Assembly (NCBI GenBank): GCA_028752905.1
Contig: JAQNBH010000011.1
Location: 3,348,322-3,412,321, forward strand
DNA length: 64,000 bases
Reading direction: 5' to 3'
From: Cladorhizidae sp. MBARI D1340-BT2
Lineage: Eukaryota; Porifera; Demospongiae; Poecilosclerida; Cladorhizidae
In this document: positions 21,946-34,009 of the stretch, piece after piece
How positions within the stretch are numbered: position 1 is the stretch's first letter
How the letters are laid out: each line of letters begins with the position of its first letter
The notes under the pieces: model-generated
Told to the model about the DNA's origin: nothing
Databases searched by the model: none
What the model saw: the letters and a program-made list of their open reading frames with translations, nothing else
Position numbers and translations under genes: made by a program

Positions 21946-22259
21946 AGATTCTGTAAATTTCATGGTATGGGCTCGATATATATAGCTCAAAAGATAGGTC
22001 TCTCTGTGTGCTCTCTGTTGATACTAAAATATTTTTCGTAGGTATATATAACTATAGCGAAGTTACTAGAAAAGTGGAGGGAATTCAAAACCTGAATGCC
22101 TGAATTGGCCGCATAAATAACTCCAGATTGCAAAGTGCTAGAGATTTGAAATTAGCACCAGTGTCTAGAGGAAGCCCTACTCTATTCAATAAGTGTTTTC
22201 ATTAGGCGCTAAAACGTTAAGTACGTGGTCAAGCGCGGGTGGAAAATGAGTTCTATGGA

Positions 22260-23250
22260 TTATTAACGAAATTCATTTTTACCTTCCAATGTAATTTGCC
22301 ACTTGTGCCACAGCCAATTTGAAGGCATTGCTCATCTTAACTGAAAGTTCATTCTTGTTTGAGGGGTTCCGAAATTGGAAAAATGCTCTGTGCCCAAGAG
22401 TTTCCTTAAACATGAGAGCTCGCTATAGCACAAACATGCAGTTACTATGCTAACCCAACCAGGCCACATTGATGAGCAACTGAAGGAGCAGCTAAGAGTC
22501 AAAAGGAGGCAAATAGGAACTGCCTCATGATAATCATCCAAAGTATATCTAATCTCACCCACCAAGGCATTGCCCTTCATAAGGGCAAGCAAGAGGAAGA
22601 GTCAAATTTAAAGCTTCTTCTTCTTCTCTGTGCTGAAGTCAATGAAGTGCTTTGAAAGTGGATTTAAAATTCTTATGACAAGCATATGTGCCAGGTGGCT
22701 CAGAATGAAATACACAAATTGTGGCTCTAACAATGGTGCATGATGTAGTAAGTGACTGTAGCTAAATCTGGATGCTACAGTATCATGGCTGATGAGGGTA
22801 CCAACAGGCATCTTGAATTCTGAGATTCATACGCAGCTACAAATATTTTATGCAAGCGATAATTGTATTTGCAGTTCTTTGAGTGACCACTATCAAACCA
22901 ATATAGCTAATCTTCAATATAGCTAATCTTCATGTACTATCATCTCCTTGTCCACCAAATGCAATGTTCTGCATTGACAGTGCTATGATGAATGTTTGAT
23001 CATGACTGGAACCAAAAATGGGGTTGCTGCAAAATCAAGAAACTGAATGAAAAATGTCTGCTGACACACTCCTATATACTCCACTCACTTAACCTTGCTG
23101 TTGGGGATACAACAAAAAATATTCCCCTGCTGAAAGACACACTTGATATTGCTATGAAATCATTAAATTAATAAATAAAAGCCTAAAGGTGAGAGGCAGA
23201 ATTCTGCACAAGCAGAAATACTTGAAAAAATGGAATGTGATCTCCATGGT
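22260..23250. repeat. Dispersed repeat R2, uninterrupted copy
   Basis: The same sequence recurs split over 41,890-42,310, 54,170-54,296 and 57,049-57,560, where three other elements interrupt it. Landmarks are 'ttggaaaaatgctctgtgc', 'ccacattgatgagca', 'gatgctacagtatcatggct' and 'acaacaaaaaatattcccct'. On the minus strand both copies keep the peptide TEHFSNFG, hinting at an old coding region. I do not recognise the family. Confidence 0.8.
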
Positions 23251-23665
23251 TATATATGATATTGAAATCTGTTCCCTCATATGAAAAGTTGGTCAACAAA
23301 TTTCTCTTTGCAACATTAGACACCTGTGCCCATTATTAGCAATCATTCTCATCAACACTTTACTACATAGTTCCCAGTATTAAAGAGGCCTTCATAAGGA
23401 TGGGTAGAGATAGTTTAGAGTATTCAATTGGCTATTAGTGTGTTAGTAGATTGGGTAGTGAAATAGTCCAGAGCTCTATTTTGAATAGTATTGTATGATA
23501 CTTGAAAAATCCTAGATTCTATATCGGAAATAAGATGGAGATATTTTTCCTTGTCCTGTTTTCTTGACCTGGCATTGTCTATAGGACTAAAGGGGAGCTA
23601 TTTGGCAAGTACAGTTAATTCTATCAAGTATATATACAATACAGACTTCCCCTTGTCAACGATGG

Positions 23666-23732
23666 CATATACATATGTATGTATATATATATATACATAC
23701 ATACATACATATTACATATATATCAGGACACG
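23666..23732. repeat. TA/CATA microsatellite
   Basis: 'tatgtatgtatatatatata' followed by 'catacatacatacat'. Confidence 0.9.
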
Positions 23733-23779
23733 GGGAAGAATAAAAAATATTTTGATGATTGTGGCTGGCCTCATTCCCT

Positions 23780-25955
23780 AAATGTTGCATAGAACTTTGT
23801 GTTCTTATTAAAGACTCGTACCTCAGTACGTGAAAACTGAATTATGCCTCTGTGTGTATCTATTCTGCCATGGTCATTGAGAACATGTGAGGGAGTAGAT
23901 CTAAGGGAGCTGCACAATTGGCACTTGGCGCTTGCTTGTATCACCCAATGATGGTGATTATAATTGGAAGCAGGGAGGGAGATCAAAGCTAGCTTTCAGG
24001 AGAAAGAACGCTTGGCCCACATTGAGACCACGATCAATGGTCTTCTTCCAGAGATGAGTACCATTCCAAAGCAGCTACTCTTTCAATTTCAGACTGAACT
24101 TCTAGAAAATTATGATCACTGTCCTATCTCAACTCACAGTTTGATACAATATCCTTGGCAAAGAATCCGTTGATTTTTGGCAGAGCAAATGTTTCTCTAG
24201 CTTCATCTAAGATGGATAGACAGAATAAGGGAACGTTAGGGAAGTCTTAGTTATTTTATTGTCTAGAAGTGAGAAAGGGTCAGAAACAAGGAGGTCCTCA
24301 GACATGATAGCAGAAAGATAAGGAAAGCTTAGTTTTCATCTTCCGATTGGGGGACATGACAGGTTGAGTATGGAGGGATGATAAAGGATAGCTCTTGTAA
24401 CATTTTTTTATGTACTAACTGTCAGTGGCTTCTAGCTCCCTTATCCACATGGCTGTACTATGATTGATAGCTGTGTGGGGGGGGGGGGGGGGGAGGTGGG
24501 CGGAGTGCATGGGTGGAGCAATGTTGTTGTAACAGGGAGGATGAATTATTCAATGCACTCTTTTTTTCAAGGAAGTTCCCCATAAAGTGCCGAGAAACTT
24601 AGTGCGGCAGAAACTCACACTGAAAAATGTTTATCTGATTTATCGCACTAAATAATGACACACGCTTTCAAGTCATCGCAGAGGTCATTTATATGTTGCA
24701 CTTTTAATCAATGCTCTTCTCTTATGTTTTTATTAGAAGCGTAATGAGCAAAATTGCGAAGCGAATAGCCCTCTACAGGGGTTAGGGTTAGGGGTAAAAA
24801 GACAACAAATGGCCTTTTATCTGGTACTAGTAACTAAAAATAGAACAAAAATATGAATGAAGAAACAGAGTTCAGTGTTCAAATCACCTTGCTAGTAAAT
24901 GATTGGAGTCGCTGTTGTCATTGCAATTCTTATTTATCATATATATGATGATGATGGTTGCTGATGATTGCCAAGGACTAGAACAGGGTCAGTCCACTAA
25001 CTAACTGCTAGCATTTGAGTGAGTATTTACTAGAATAAATATATTTAAATGCACACCAGTGCACAATCTACAACTCAGTCCACACTAATAATGAATTAAT
25101 TTTTTTAAAGATGGCAAAGGCCTAGGGCAAGACATGCCCATTGCCTCCAGAGTCCTGTGACAGTAACTGAATCTACATGACTATAATAAAATATTACAAG
25201 ATAAAATTACACAATGTTACATGAAGATAATAATTATAACCCATGATAACTTACGACAATAATTTCAACAATGACCTTCATAACAACAACAACTATAATA
25301 ATAATAAAACATGTTTCTGTTTCAGAGAATTTCTAGTATCACCCAGCATGGAGACACTGCAGCTGTGCTCAGTCCACTAGTGATGACTAATTAGATCTCT
25401 GCATATATTTTTTTCTGTTATTTTTATTATTATAACTATTGTTGTTGTAAATATGTAACAGTGATGATGGGATGATCCATAGATTTCTCTTTCAATAAAT
25501 TACATTTTCATCAAGGCAACAAAAAAACTATCTAAAAAAACGAACATAATGCATCCACACTCATTCATTAGCACAGCCAAGAAAATCCACTCAGTTCATG
25601 ATCCATCAGTTACCCATGAGCTAACTCTTTAATCACATGAATTGAAATTTTTACATGATATGATAGGCAACTAGAGGCGAACAAGAAAAAGCTAGATTAT
25701 GTTGATCAACTGAGTAACTGTGTCTGTCATCCTTTCCTGTGAGTGCCAGCCTCTTCTCACCTGCCTGTGCCACAAGTTTAATTGTTTTGGTAGGACAGCC
25801 CATGTGAGAGGTGGTTTTGGATTGCGAGGTTTATTGAGGTTTGCTCGTTATTCCACTGGTTGTTGTGCTATCTGGTAAGGGAATTCATCTGCTCCAATGA
25901 GAACTTGCTTTACTTGCCGTTAACTGGTTAGATATATCCAGTATCCTGCCCTCCT
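23780..25955. other. No gene recognised
   Basis: AT-rich sequence with no conserved frame or large repeat. It includes the G-run at 24,477-24,493 and two TTAGGG-like units near 24,781-24,795. Confidence 0.45.
24477..24493 (+). repeat. Poly-G run
   Basis: About 17 consecutive G. It is capable of G-quadruplex formation, is a likely length-polymorphic site, and may be miscounted in the assembly. Confidence 0.85.
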
Positions 25956-25959
25956 AATC

Positions 25960-26730
25960 AGTATGTGGTCAACAAGGTGCATTATGGATGCACGAGCTGC
26001 CCTGGTCATCATAAACTTTTTAGCACAGGCGTTCCAGTAATGTGAAGAATATCATTGTCGTAACATAGCCCAAGCCATTCTCTATTTACCCATCAATTAG
26101 AAAATTTTGTGTGCTGGGGAATTCTGCAAAACAATTTTGATTTCACCAGGTTTGATAATCAAGAAAATCAAAACAGCTAACCTTAGAAAAGAAATTTTCT
26201 GAAAGTGACGGGCCTTATTAAACATGATGCATTACCTCTCGTTTAATTACAGGGTAAGATGCAGAATCACTCTTTGGAAACATTGATAGAAAAGCAGCAT
26301 CAGCCCTAACTATACAAGTGTGTTTGCTTGAAGTGTAAATGTTTGGCATTGATTGGGCGTGGTTGAGAGAAGAGATGAATCAAGTCTTGGCATGTTCCCA
26401 GGTTTATTTATAACAATTGCTCGATCTGCAGATTTTTGTCATGTGGACAACTTGTGATCCACACTGGAAAGTGGGTAGGTTCCACTGTAGGCAGTCTGAC
26501 TATCATTCGTTGTTGATGTGGGACCTTGTTCTAGGAGTTAATGGGATAACTAGAGTTCCAGCAGTCACCAGGTGCCGTGGGTATTGGTAAGTTTTACAAC
26601 AGCCCAATGCTAAATACACCTCACACTGTATAACCAGGTTGGATGCCTGTGGACAGTAAGGCTTAATAAGCACTTCTTTCCCAAAGAACTTCTCATGCCA
26701 TCCATGAGGAATCGTGGTCACTGTGACTAC
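25960..26730. repeat. Dispersed repeat R1, long copy
   Basis: Collinear with 37,690-38,240. Shared blocks include 'aatctttggaaacattga'-like text, 'cagcatcagccctaactata', 'catgtggacaacttgtgatc' and 'aagtgggtaggttccactgt'. Its end (26,430-26,730) is inverted relative to 6,690-6,960. It abuts the truncated 5' side of Gypsy B. Confidence 0.75.
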
Positions 26731-26925
26731 CGTTCAAATGGCCCCTCTCTTGGCATCGGTTAGTAGGGAGGTGAGCGCAGATGTCAGAGATGTCAGTATG
26801 CAACCATCAGTGACACCAGCCATCAGCTGGATGGAGGGGCCAGCAGGCTACAGGCTGCTGAAGAGAATGATTAAACCTTATACCTCATCAGGTGGAGTGT
26901 CCAGAATGGAGACAAGCAATACCTC

Positions 26926-27960
26926 ATGGAGGATGGAATCCTCTGTCAGGAAGCAGAACATGATGGAACGGGAGAATGCACAAGACAGCTAGTGCTACCA
27001 CAAACATACAGGGAGATGGCACTCAGAACAGCACACTCCATTCCAATGGCAGGACATGTTGGATGGAATAAGACAACAAAACGACTGCTCCAACAATTTT
27101 TCTGGCCAGGGATTTATACAGACATCCAGGAACTATGCCGAACCTGCCAGAATGCCAGAGAGTGGCATGTCACCGGAAGTACAAGGCTCCATTAATGCCA
27201 TTACCAGTAGTCGATCAACCCTTCAAGCGGGTGGGGATAGACTTGGTCGGGCCTCTCCCTTGGACAAAAGCAGGCCATCGTTATGTGCTGACCATGGTGG
27301 ATTATGGGACTCAGTATCCAGAATCCATTCCCTTATGTCAAACCGACAGTCAGACCATTTCAACAGAATTGATGACTATTTTCAGCAGAGTTGGAGTACC
27401 AAAGGAAATACTCTCCGACTGATACCTCACAAGTAAGCTCATCAGAGAACTGTACAGATTGTTAGGAGTTCAACCAATCTGAACCTCTCCCTACCATCCT
27501 CAGACTGATGGGATGGTGGAAAGATTCCACTCAACGATGAAAATGATGCTCAGAAAGATCGTAACGAAATTCGACATGCAGTGGGACAAAGCCCTACCAT
27601 ATATCCTCTTTGCCTACAGAGAAGTACCTACTGAGACGACCGGTTTCAGTCCATTTAAGATGCTGAATGGCAGGAAAGAAAAGGACCATTAGACATCCTC
27701 AGAGAAACATGGGAAGCCAAAGAGACAAGCCCTGTTAGTGTTGTGGCATTCGTGCAGTGAGTGCAGGAGATGCTACAAGAAATTCAGCAGCTAGCAGGAG
27801 AGATTGAGACAAAGGTAAAGACAGATGCCAAAGTATGGTACGACCGGAATGCCAGACAATGGACCTTTGAAGTCTGGGAGCAGGTACTGGTGTTACTTCC
27901 TGCACAGAAGGTAGCAGAATGGCATGGTCCATACACCATCCACAAGAGGATTACCGATGA
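26926..27960 (+). pseudogene. Integrase of Gypsy B
   Basis: The zinc domain HSIPMAGHVGWNKTTKRLL, then FFWPGIYTDIQELCRTCQ, precedes the core FKRVGIDLVGPLPWTKAGHR (first Asp), VGVPKEILSD (second Asp) and TSPYHPQTDGMVERFHST (Glu), with stops after ILSD and within the core. The tail WHGPYTIHKRITDDTY is the GPY/SH3-like module. It leads directly into the RT linker, which proves that integrase lies upstream of RT. Confidence 0.8.
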
Positions 27961-27969
27961 CACATATAT

Positions 27970-28956
27970 GACGAACTTATCAGAACAGCAGAAGCAGGAC
28001 TTGTGGTGTGTGGTAAAGAAGCACAGAAAGCTTTTCCATGACATCCCAGGCAGGAACGACCTCGCCCAGATACATATTGAGATGGGCGATGCAGCTCCAA
28101 TCCACTTGCCTCCATACTGTTTACCTAAGGCAAGACATCAAGCAGTTGAGAATGAGGGTCAGCAGCTACTCAGGGCCAAGATAATAGAACCATGAGCCCT
28201 TGGGCCTCAGCCATTGTGTTGGTGCCAAAACGTGATGGTACCTTACGTCTCTGTGGGCGTCTAAACAGTGTAACAAAACCAGATCCATACCCGATGCCCA
28301 GGGTAGATGATTTGCTGGACAGACTTGGACAAGCCAAGTATATCTCCACCCTGGACCCTACGAAAAGGTACTGGCAAGTGCCAGTGCATCCAGTGTCAAG
28401 GCAGAAAACTGCTTTCATCACTCCCTTTGGGAAATACCAGTTTTCAACTATGCCATTTGGTCTCGTTGGAGTGCCTGCCATGTTTCAACAACTTAGAACA
28501 CAGTACTAGCAGATGTGTTCTCAACAGCATATCTTGATGATGTGGCCATATTCAGCAACTCGTGGAATGACCATCTCAGACATTTTGGATGAAGTCCTCA
28601 ACAGACTGGAGAAGGATGAGCTAACAGTAAAAGCCAGAAAATGCCAGCTAGGGTGGCAAGAGTGTCAGTATCTGGGCCATGTCATTGGGAATGGAAGAGT
28701 ATGACCAGAACGGAATAAGATCCAAGCAGTGCAGGACTTCCAACGACCAAAGAAGAAGAAGGATATCCGTGCATTCTTAGGATTAGCTGGATATTACAGG
28801 AAATTCATCCCTAAGTTCTCAGAGACAGCCATTCCGTTAACAGATGCAACAAAAAAATATGCGCCAGACAAGCTACAATGGACATCATCAATGGAGGTAG
28901 CCTTAACAGCTCAAACAACAGCTCACCTCAGATGTTGTCCTAGCCAGCCCTCATGA
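27970..28956 (+). pseudogene. Reverse transcriptase and connection of Gypsy B
   Basis: The linker (CVVKKHRKLFHDIPGRNDLA) precedes RT blocks SPWASAIVLVPKRDGTLRLC, DPYPMPRVDDLLDRLGQA, TAFITPFGKYQFSTMPFGLV and AYLDDVAIFS (catalytic Y-L-D-D). FLGLAGYYRKFIPKFSETAI follows at 28,770-28,840. The domain is broken by stops at 28,194, 28,507 and 28,702, and by a frameshift around 28,530. Confidence 0.8.
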
Positions 28957-30226
28957 GGGATGCCCATTCATTTTACAGACAGATGCCTCTGGTGTTGGCA
29001 TAGCAGGTGTCCTGAGTCAAGCAGACAGCAATGGAGAAGACTGACCGATAGCCTACTTCAGTAGAAAGCTCTTACCATGAGAGCAATGTTATTCAGCCGT
29101 GGAGTTGGAATGCCTAGCCGTTACTAGTAGTGTGCAACACTTCCAGGTGTATCTCAATATTAGTAGTGTGCAACACTTCCAGGTGTATCTCAATATTAGT
29201 AGTGTGCAACACTTCAGGTGTATCTCAATATTAGTAGTGTGCAACACTTCCAGGTGTATCTCAATATTAGTAGTGTGCAACACTTCAGGTGTATCTCAAT
29301 ATTAGTAGTGTGCAACACTTCCAGGTGTATCTCAATATTAGTAGTGTGCAACACTTCCAGGTGTATCTCAATATTAGTAGTGTGCAACACTTCCAGGTGT
29401 ATCTCAATATTAGTAGTGTGCAACACTTCCAGGTGTATCTCAATATTAGTAGTTTGCAACACTTCCAGGTGTATCTCAATATTAGTAGTGTGCAACACTT
29501 CCAGGTGTATCTCAATATTAGTAGTGTGCAACACTTCCAGGTGTATCTCAATATTAGTAGTGTGCAACACTTGCAGGTGTATCTCAATGTTAGTAGTGTG
29601 CAACACTTCAGGTGTATCTCAATATTAGTAGTGTGCAACACTTCCAGGTGTATCTCAATATTAGTAGTGTGCAACACTCCAGGTGTATCTCAATATTAGT
29701 AGTGTGCAACACTTCCAGTTGTATCTCAATATTAGTAGTGTGCAACACTTCCAGGTGTATCTCAATATTAGTATTATGCAACACTTCCAAATATTAGTAG
29801 TGTGCAACACTTCCAGGTGTATCTCAATATTAGTGGTGTGCAACACTTCAGGTGTATCTCAATATTAGTAGCATGCAACACTTCCAGGTGTATCTCAATA
29901 TTAGTAGTGTGCAACACTTCCAGGTGTATCTCAATATTAGTAGCATGCAACACTTCCGGGTGTATCTCACAGGTGTGGGAGTCACAGTACAGACAGACCA
30001 CAAATGTTTACAATACCTTCATCGCCTCAAGGATGAAAACAGTCGACTAACCCGGTGGGCTCTGGCTCTACAACCATATGACTTCCAGGTGCAGCATCGA
30101 CCAGGAAAGGCCAACGCCAATGCTGATGCTATCAGCAGACAAGCCTGGATGGAAGATGCTGAGTGCAGGAGAAGGGGGGAGGAGTGTCAGGGAGCCCCCA
30201 CCCTCTACCTCCACCTGCAGGGCTGA
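28957..30226 (+). pseudogene. RNase H of Gypsy B, split by a satellite
   Basis: The first half (QTDASGVGIAGVLSQAD at about 28,978) runs to VELECLAVTSSVQHFQVYL. The second half resumes at about 29,970 with GVGVTVQTDHKCLQYLHRL and ends with GKANANADAISRQAW. The segment between is a 36-bp array whose unit encodes SSVQHFQVYLNI, so the array grew out of the domain's own coding sequence. Confidence 0.8.
29125..29970 (+). repeat. 36-bp satellite array of about 23 units inside RNase H
   Basis: Unit 'tagtagtgtgcaacacttcc' plus 'aggtgtatctcaatat' (36 bp). Some units lack one C (35 bp), which shifts the frame, and one near 29,785 is truncated. Units have few point differences, so expansion is recent. 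Units adjoin without spacers, so this is not a CRISPR array. Both strands have long open frames purely from the repeat. Confidence 0.95.
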
Positions 30227-30465
30227 ACAGAACTGTTAGCTATAGAATTGCCATAAATGAACAGTTGTTAATTGATTTGCTAAGGTGTGAATGAGGTAAC
30301 TCGGGTGTGGTAGAGAGAGGAGAGTGTGTCTCAGATTGAATTAGAATCTTTATTTAATGATACTACCAATTCCAAGCAGTGGGGTCTTGGCTTGCCAAGC
30401 CTAATGCAAGTTCAGTCAGGACAGACAGGTTAGAGGGTCCCACCAGTAAGGCACTTCCTAACAGA
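30185..30465 (+). repeat. 3' LTR-like start of Gypsy B
   Basis: The purine tract 'agaaggggggaggag' is followed by TGTCAGGGAG, like the TGTTAGGGAG start of the element A LTR. The right limit is set where dispersed repeat R3 begins. No 5' partner exists because the element is truncated. Confidence 0.5.
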
Positions 30466-31221
30466 TGGCATCCTGGAATCAGATCAACTGGCGATAGGAC
30501 TAATGTCTGATGAATTAACATATTTGTATGTTATCCAGTATACTGCCGACTACCGATGATGACAAGTTGTACTGATAACTGATTAACAATATCTCATGAG
30601 AGCTCATATCAATCACATAGTCATAAGGTTTCTGTTTAGACTGCTGCTCCAGAATTCAAGCAAGGTAAGGGTTCAGGAAGATGTAGAAGTGCAATAACAC
30701 GCACACACACACACAAACACACATAGAAATTTAAAAAAATAATTAAGAGTGCATCTCCACTTTGAGAAGATTTCACAATACACTAGTATTACTACCACAA
30801 CAATTATAATTATTGTGATTGAACAAGTCCTCACTGAGGAGGAGTTGGATGAAAACATGGCATTGCTGCACATGGTACATATGTATTCACCATCTGTGCA
30901 CCTGTAAAAATATGAACAGTTACCCACCATCCTCTTGAATAACATAGGCTGATGTGAACTGTGATGAATGTCGTACTATCAAGAAAATGGCAACAAATTC
31001 GAAGCTTCTGGCTGCACAGGCAAGTGAGAGTGAGCTGCATGATTAGGACATGATTAGGAATTGGATGATGGAGCATAGCTACATTATTCATCAACACTGT
31101 TCCAACCTCTGTCCAGGTATACTGCTGCAAAGTGACTGAGGCTACCCTTCCTCTGTCGTCCAATTCTACCCCTTCTACTTCCAAGACCCACACTACTTCC
31201 CCTGCAACAGCCAAGCTACAG

Positions 31222-31557
31222 CTACCCACTCCTATCCTACTGCTACCCACTCCTATCCTACTGCTACCCACTCCTATCCTACTGCTACCCACTCCTATCC
31301 TACTGCTACCCACTCCTATCCTACTGCTACCCACTCCTATCCTACTGCTACCCACTCCTATCCTACTGCTACCCACTCCTATCCTACTGCTACCCACTCC
31401 TATCCTACTGCTACCCACTCCTATCCTACTGCTACCCACTCCTATCCTACTGCTACCCACTCCTATCCTACTGCTACCCACTCCTATCCTACTGCTACCC
31501 ACTCCTATCCTACTGCTACCCACTCCTATCCTACTGCTACCCACTCCTATCCTACTG
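31222..31557 (+). repeat. 21-bp minisatellite, 16 units
   Basis: Unit 'ctacccactcctatcctactg' repeated 16 times with essentially no variation. Plus-strand frames read (LLPTPIL)n and minus-strand frames read (GSSRIGV)n, both open because 21 is a multiple of three. Flanking codons on neither strand resemble a known protein. Confidence 0.95.
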
Positions 31558-31784
31558 CTTCCTGTTTGCATATCACTAATTCCCTTCTACCCTGACCAGC
31601 ACTACTGGCTGGACCCCCTATCAAAGCAGTCCCACCATAGTCTTCTTCATTCCCCTCAACCTTCTCCATAGCTGTCACTACTTGTACATCACTAGTACAC
31701 TAATTCACACTCTCTACCTGATCAGTTTCCATATCAGATATCATTGCTATGCACTCCTCTCTTGTATAGTTCATTTTTACTAGG

Positions 31785-31900
31785 TCAAACCACAAAGATT
31801 TGCAACATATCTGTAACTGCCATTAACTTTCCCCCTCTGTTTGGTGTTAGAGTGTTGCTTTTTCTGCCTGCTTTCACTTATTCTGTAGGCTCTCACTTTT
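31785..31900 (+). repeat. LTR-like fragment related to 19,165-19,300
   Basis: Shares 'ccacaaagat', 'gccattaactttcc' and 'ccctctgt', then 'gtgttag/gtgtcag' and 'agagtgt' in order with the segment after Gypsy D. It is possibly a solo LTR piece. Confidence 0.4.
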
Positions 31901-33130
31901 GCAGAATTACACAGCATATAAAATCTTCAATTTGATGGGTAAATAGAGAATGGCTCAGGCTATTTTATGACAATGATGTTCATCAATGACTTGACCCTTT
32001 GTGATAAAAAGCAATGGAGCTGGCTGGAGCAATAAAGACATCTTTAGGAGCCTCAGGAGAAAACCTAACTTTTCTTCTTAAAGATAGCATCCTGGAATTG
32101 GATTGACTGGCGATAAAATTGTGAATGTCTGATGAATTACTGTATATTCAGTACACTCTTGACTACCAATGGAAACCTTAAGAATGATAATTTGTTTGCC
32201 ATGTTGCACTGATAACGTATCTCCTAAGAGCTTGTGAACTTCATGTTAATCACATGGTCATAAGGTATCTGTTTAGACTGCTCCAGAATTCATCAGGCAT
32301 GGTGAGGGTTCAGGAAGATGTAGAGACACAATACAGACATTCTAACAAAGATTTTATTTATTAATTTAATAAAAAGTGCATCTCCACTTTGACATCATTC
32401 ACAATGCACTACTACTCGATTATTAGAATTGATGATTGAAAGCTCTCCCTGGTTAGGAGTTGGATAGAAAACTTGGTATTGCCAAATATGGTGCATCTAT
32501 GTATTCACTGTGTGTTCATGGTAAAAAAATTCCTGTTTAGAATATTACAGAATTCATAAGAAAGCTTCATCAGGAAGTAGAGATGCAATACACGAGAGAC
32601 ACAGACACACACCACACAAATATTCTTTAAATTTAAAATTTAAAGTGCACCTCCACTCTGAGAAGATTCACAATACTCTTAATACTACTACCACTACTAC
32701 TAAAATTATAATTGAATGAGACCTCACTGAGGAGGAGTTGGATGCATTGCTACACATGGTGCATCTATCTATGTACGCATTCACCATCTGTGCACCTTTA
32801 AAAAGTATGAACACCCATCTTGGCTTTAAGTGAACTAGGAATGATCATCACAATATCGAGAAAATGGCAAATGATTCGAAGCTCCTGGCTGCACAGGCAA
32901 GTGAGAATGAGCTGTATGTTTAGGAGTGACAAGAAAGATGGCAGAGCATAACTAGGTGTGCTAATGATGTAGAACACTGTCAGCTTCTACATTGTCTGCC
33001 CTTCTCTAAGAATCCTGCAGGAGCACTTCCTGATGACTCTTAGTGTAATGTACTTCCCATTTTCAAAGAAGTTGCTTCCAAGTCCTTTTAACCTCTAAAC
33101 CCTCGCAACACTAAGTTCCAAGTACAATTA

Positions 33131-34009
33131 TATACAAGCAGTTATCACAAAAATCTTGACATTTAGGCATTTTACAGGTCAAGAAATATTTTGTATGAAT
33201 ATGATCTCCATGCTCGAACTTTCGACCTTGGTCTAAAAACAGTTACCTTCCTCCAAGATGAACAAGTGAACTTGGCAAGGTTTGAATTCATTTTAGACTT
33301 GTGTTCATATGCACGCTTGCCTTTCCTCCCCCTCCCCCCCCCATACTGATAACTCCTTTCCTGTTTCTTCATCTCATTACATGCAAGCACACTACACAAT
33401 TCCGTGCTACATGGACAGAGGGGTGTGACCTAATTCCCTATTGAGGTGGTCCAATTGCTGATGTTCATAGGATCTGTGAGGTGCAACCAGCTGCCACAAA
33501 GAGAAGCTGCCCCAAGTTTACTAACCACCTCCACTCAGAACTTGGAAGTCACACATTTGCACCAAATTATAGCAAGATCCCTTTGGTGAATGGCACTGTC
33601 GAGATCATAGCTGTTCAGCAAACAACCTTCAAGTATATAAGCTAATACCTTATTCCACCATGTGGTATTCCATCTGTGTTTATTTGTTAAAGATAAGTTT
33701 GGCATTACGGCGGAGAAATTACCAGTTGGTTGCTGGAAAATGAATCTAACGTAACTGAGAAGGGTGAATTTGACAGTTTAGTAGTCTCTTTTTTTAGTGT
33801 ATCTAGTTAGTTGCAGGGAAATAATCTGACTTCTAGCGAAGAACTAGTATTCAGTAGCTAACTGAAGCAGTGGGCGTGGTTAGGGTAGAGTGCACAAGTT
33901 GAACATCAATGAAATTCTTCCACACCAGTAGCGAGCTTATGCACTCAATCTTATCCATGCCCACCCTTTAGTTGGCTACTGAACTAGTTCTTTACTAGAG
34001 GTCAGTTCC
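33131..34009. other. No host gene; contains a small piggyBac-related piece
   Basis: Between the left R3 arm and hAT-1. It contains a pyrimidine run near 33,325-33,345 and the fragment at 33,590-33,690. The rest shows nothing recognisable. Confidence 0.4.
33590..33690 (-). pseudogene. PiggyBac C-terminal remnant
   Basis: About 85 bases match 6,385-6,470 in the same orientation ('gtcgaga.catagctgttca', 'caaacaaccttcaag'). On the minus strand both copies read NTDG-x-P followed by GGIR. Confidence 0.45.

Larger units (their letters stand above)
26730..30465 (+). mobile_element. Gypsy retrotransposon B, integrase-before-RT order, 5' truncated
   Basis: Plus-strand domains appear in the order integrase, RT, RNase H, purine tract and LTR-like start. 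Gag and protease are missing, because the element begins directly after repeat R1. The order matches elements A and C and the Gmr1-like group. Several stops and frameshifts make it inactive. Confidence 0.8.
30466..33130 (-). repeat. Mosaic R3 repeat arm, left (inverted relative to 36,600-39,030)
   Basis: Blocks at 30,470-30,690, 30,740-31,070, 32,080-32,540, 32,640-32,940 and 32,990-33,130 are reverse complements of blocks in 36,600-39,030. Landmarks are 'gaggaggagttggatg', 'gcacaggcaagtgaga' and 'cctcgcaacactaagttcc'. Block order is only partly conserved, so several insertions and deletions separate the arms. Confidence 0.7.

Noticed and set aside
24781..24795. Telomere-like TTAGGG units
   Set aside because: Only about two units, which is within chance expectation and not a telomere or interstitial array.
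29125..29970. Possible CRISPR array or repeat protein
   Set aside because: Units are contiguous with no spacers, and 35-bp variants break any frame. The unit derives from the surrounding RNase H codons.
30831..31671. 246- and 179-residue frames over the 21-bp array
   Set aside because: Both strands are open because the unit is 21 bp, and the flanking codons overlap dispersed repeat R3.
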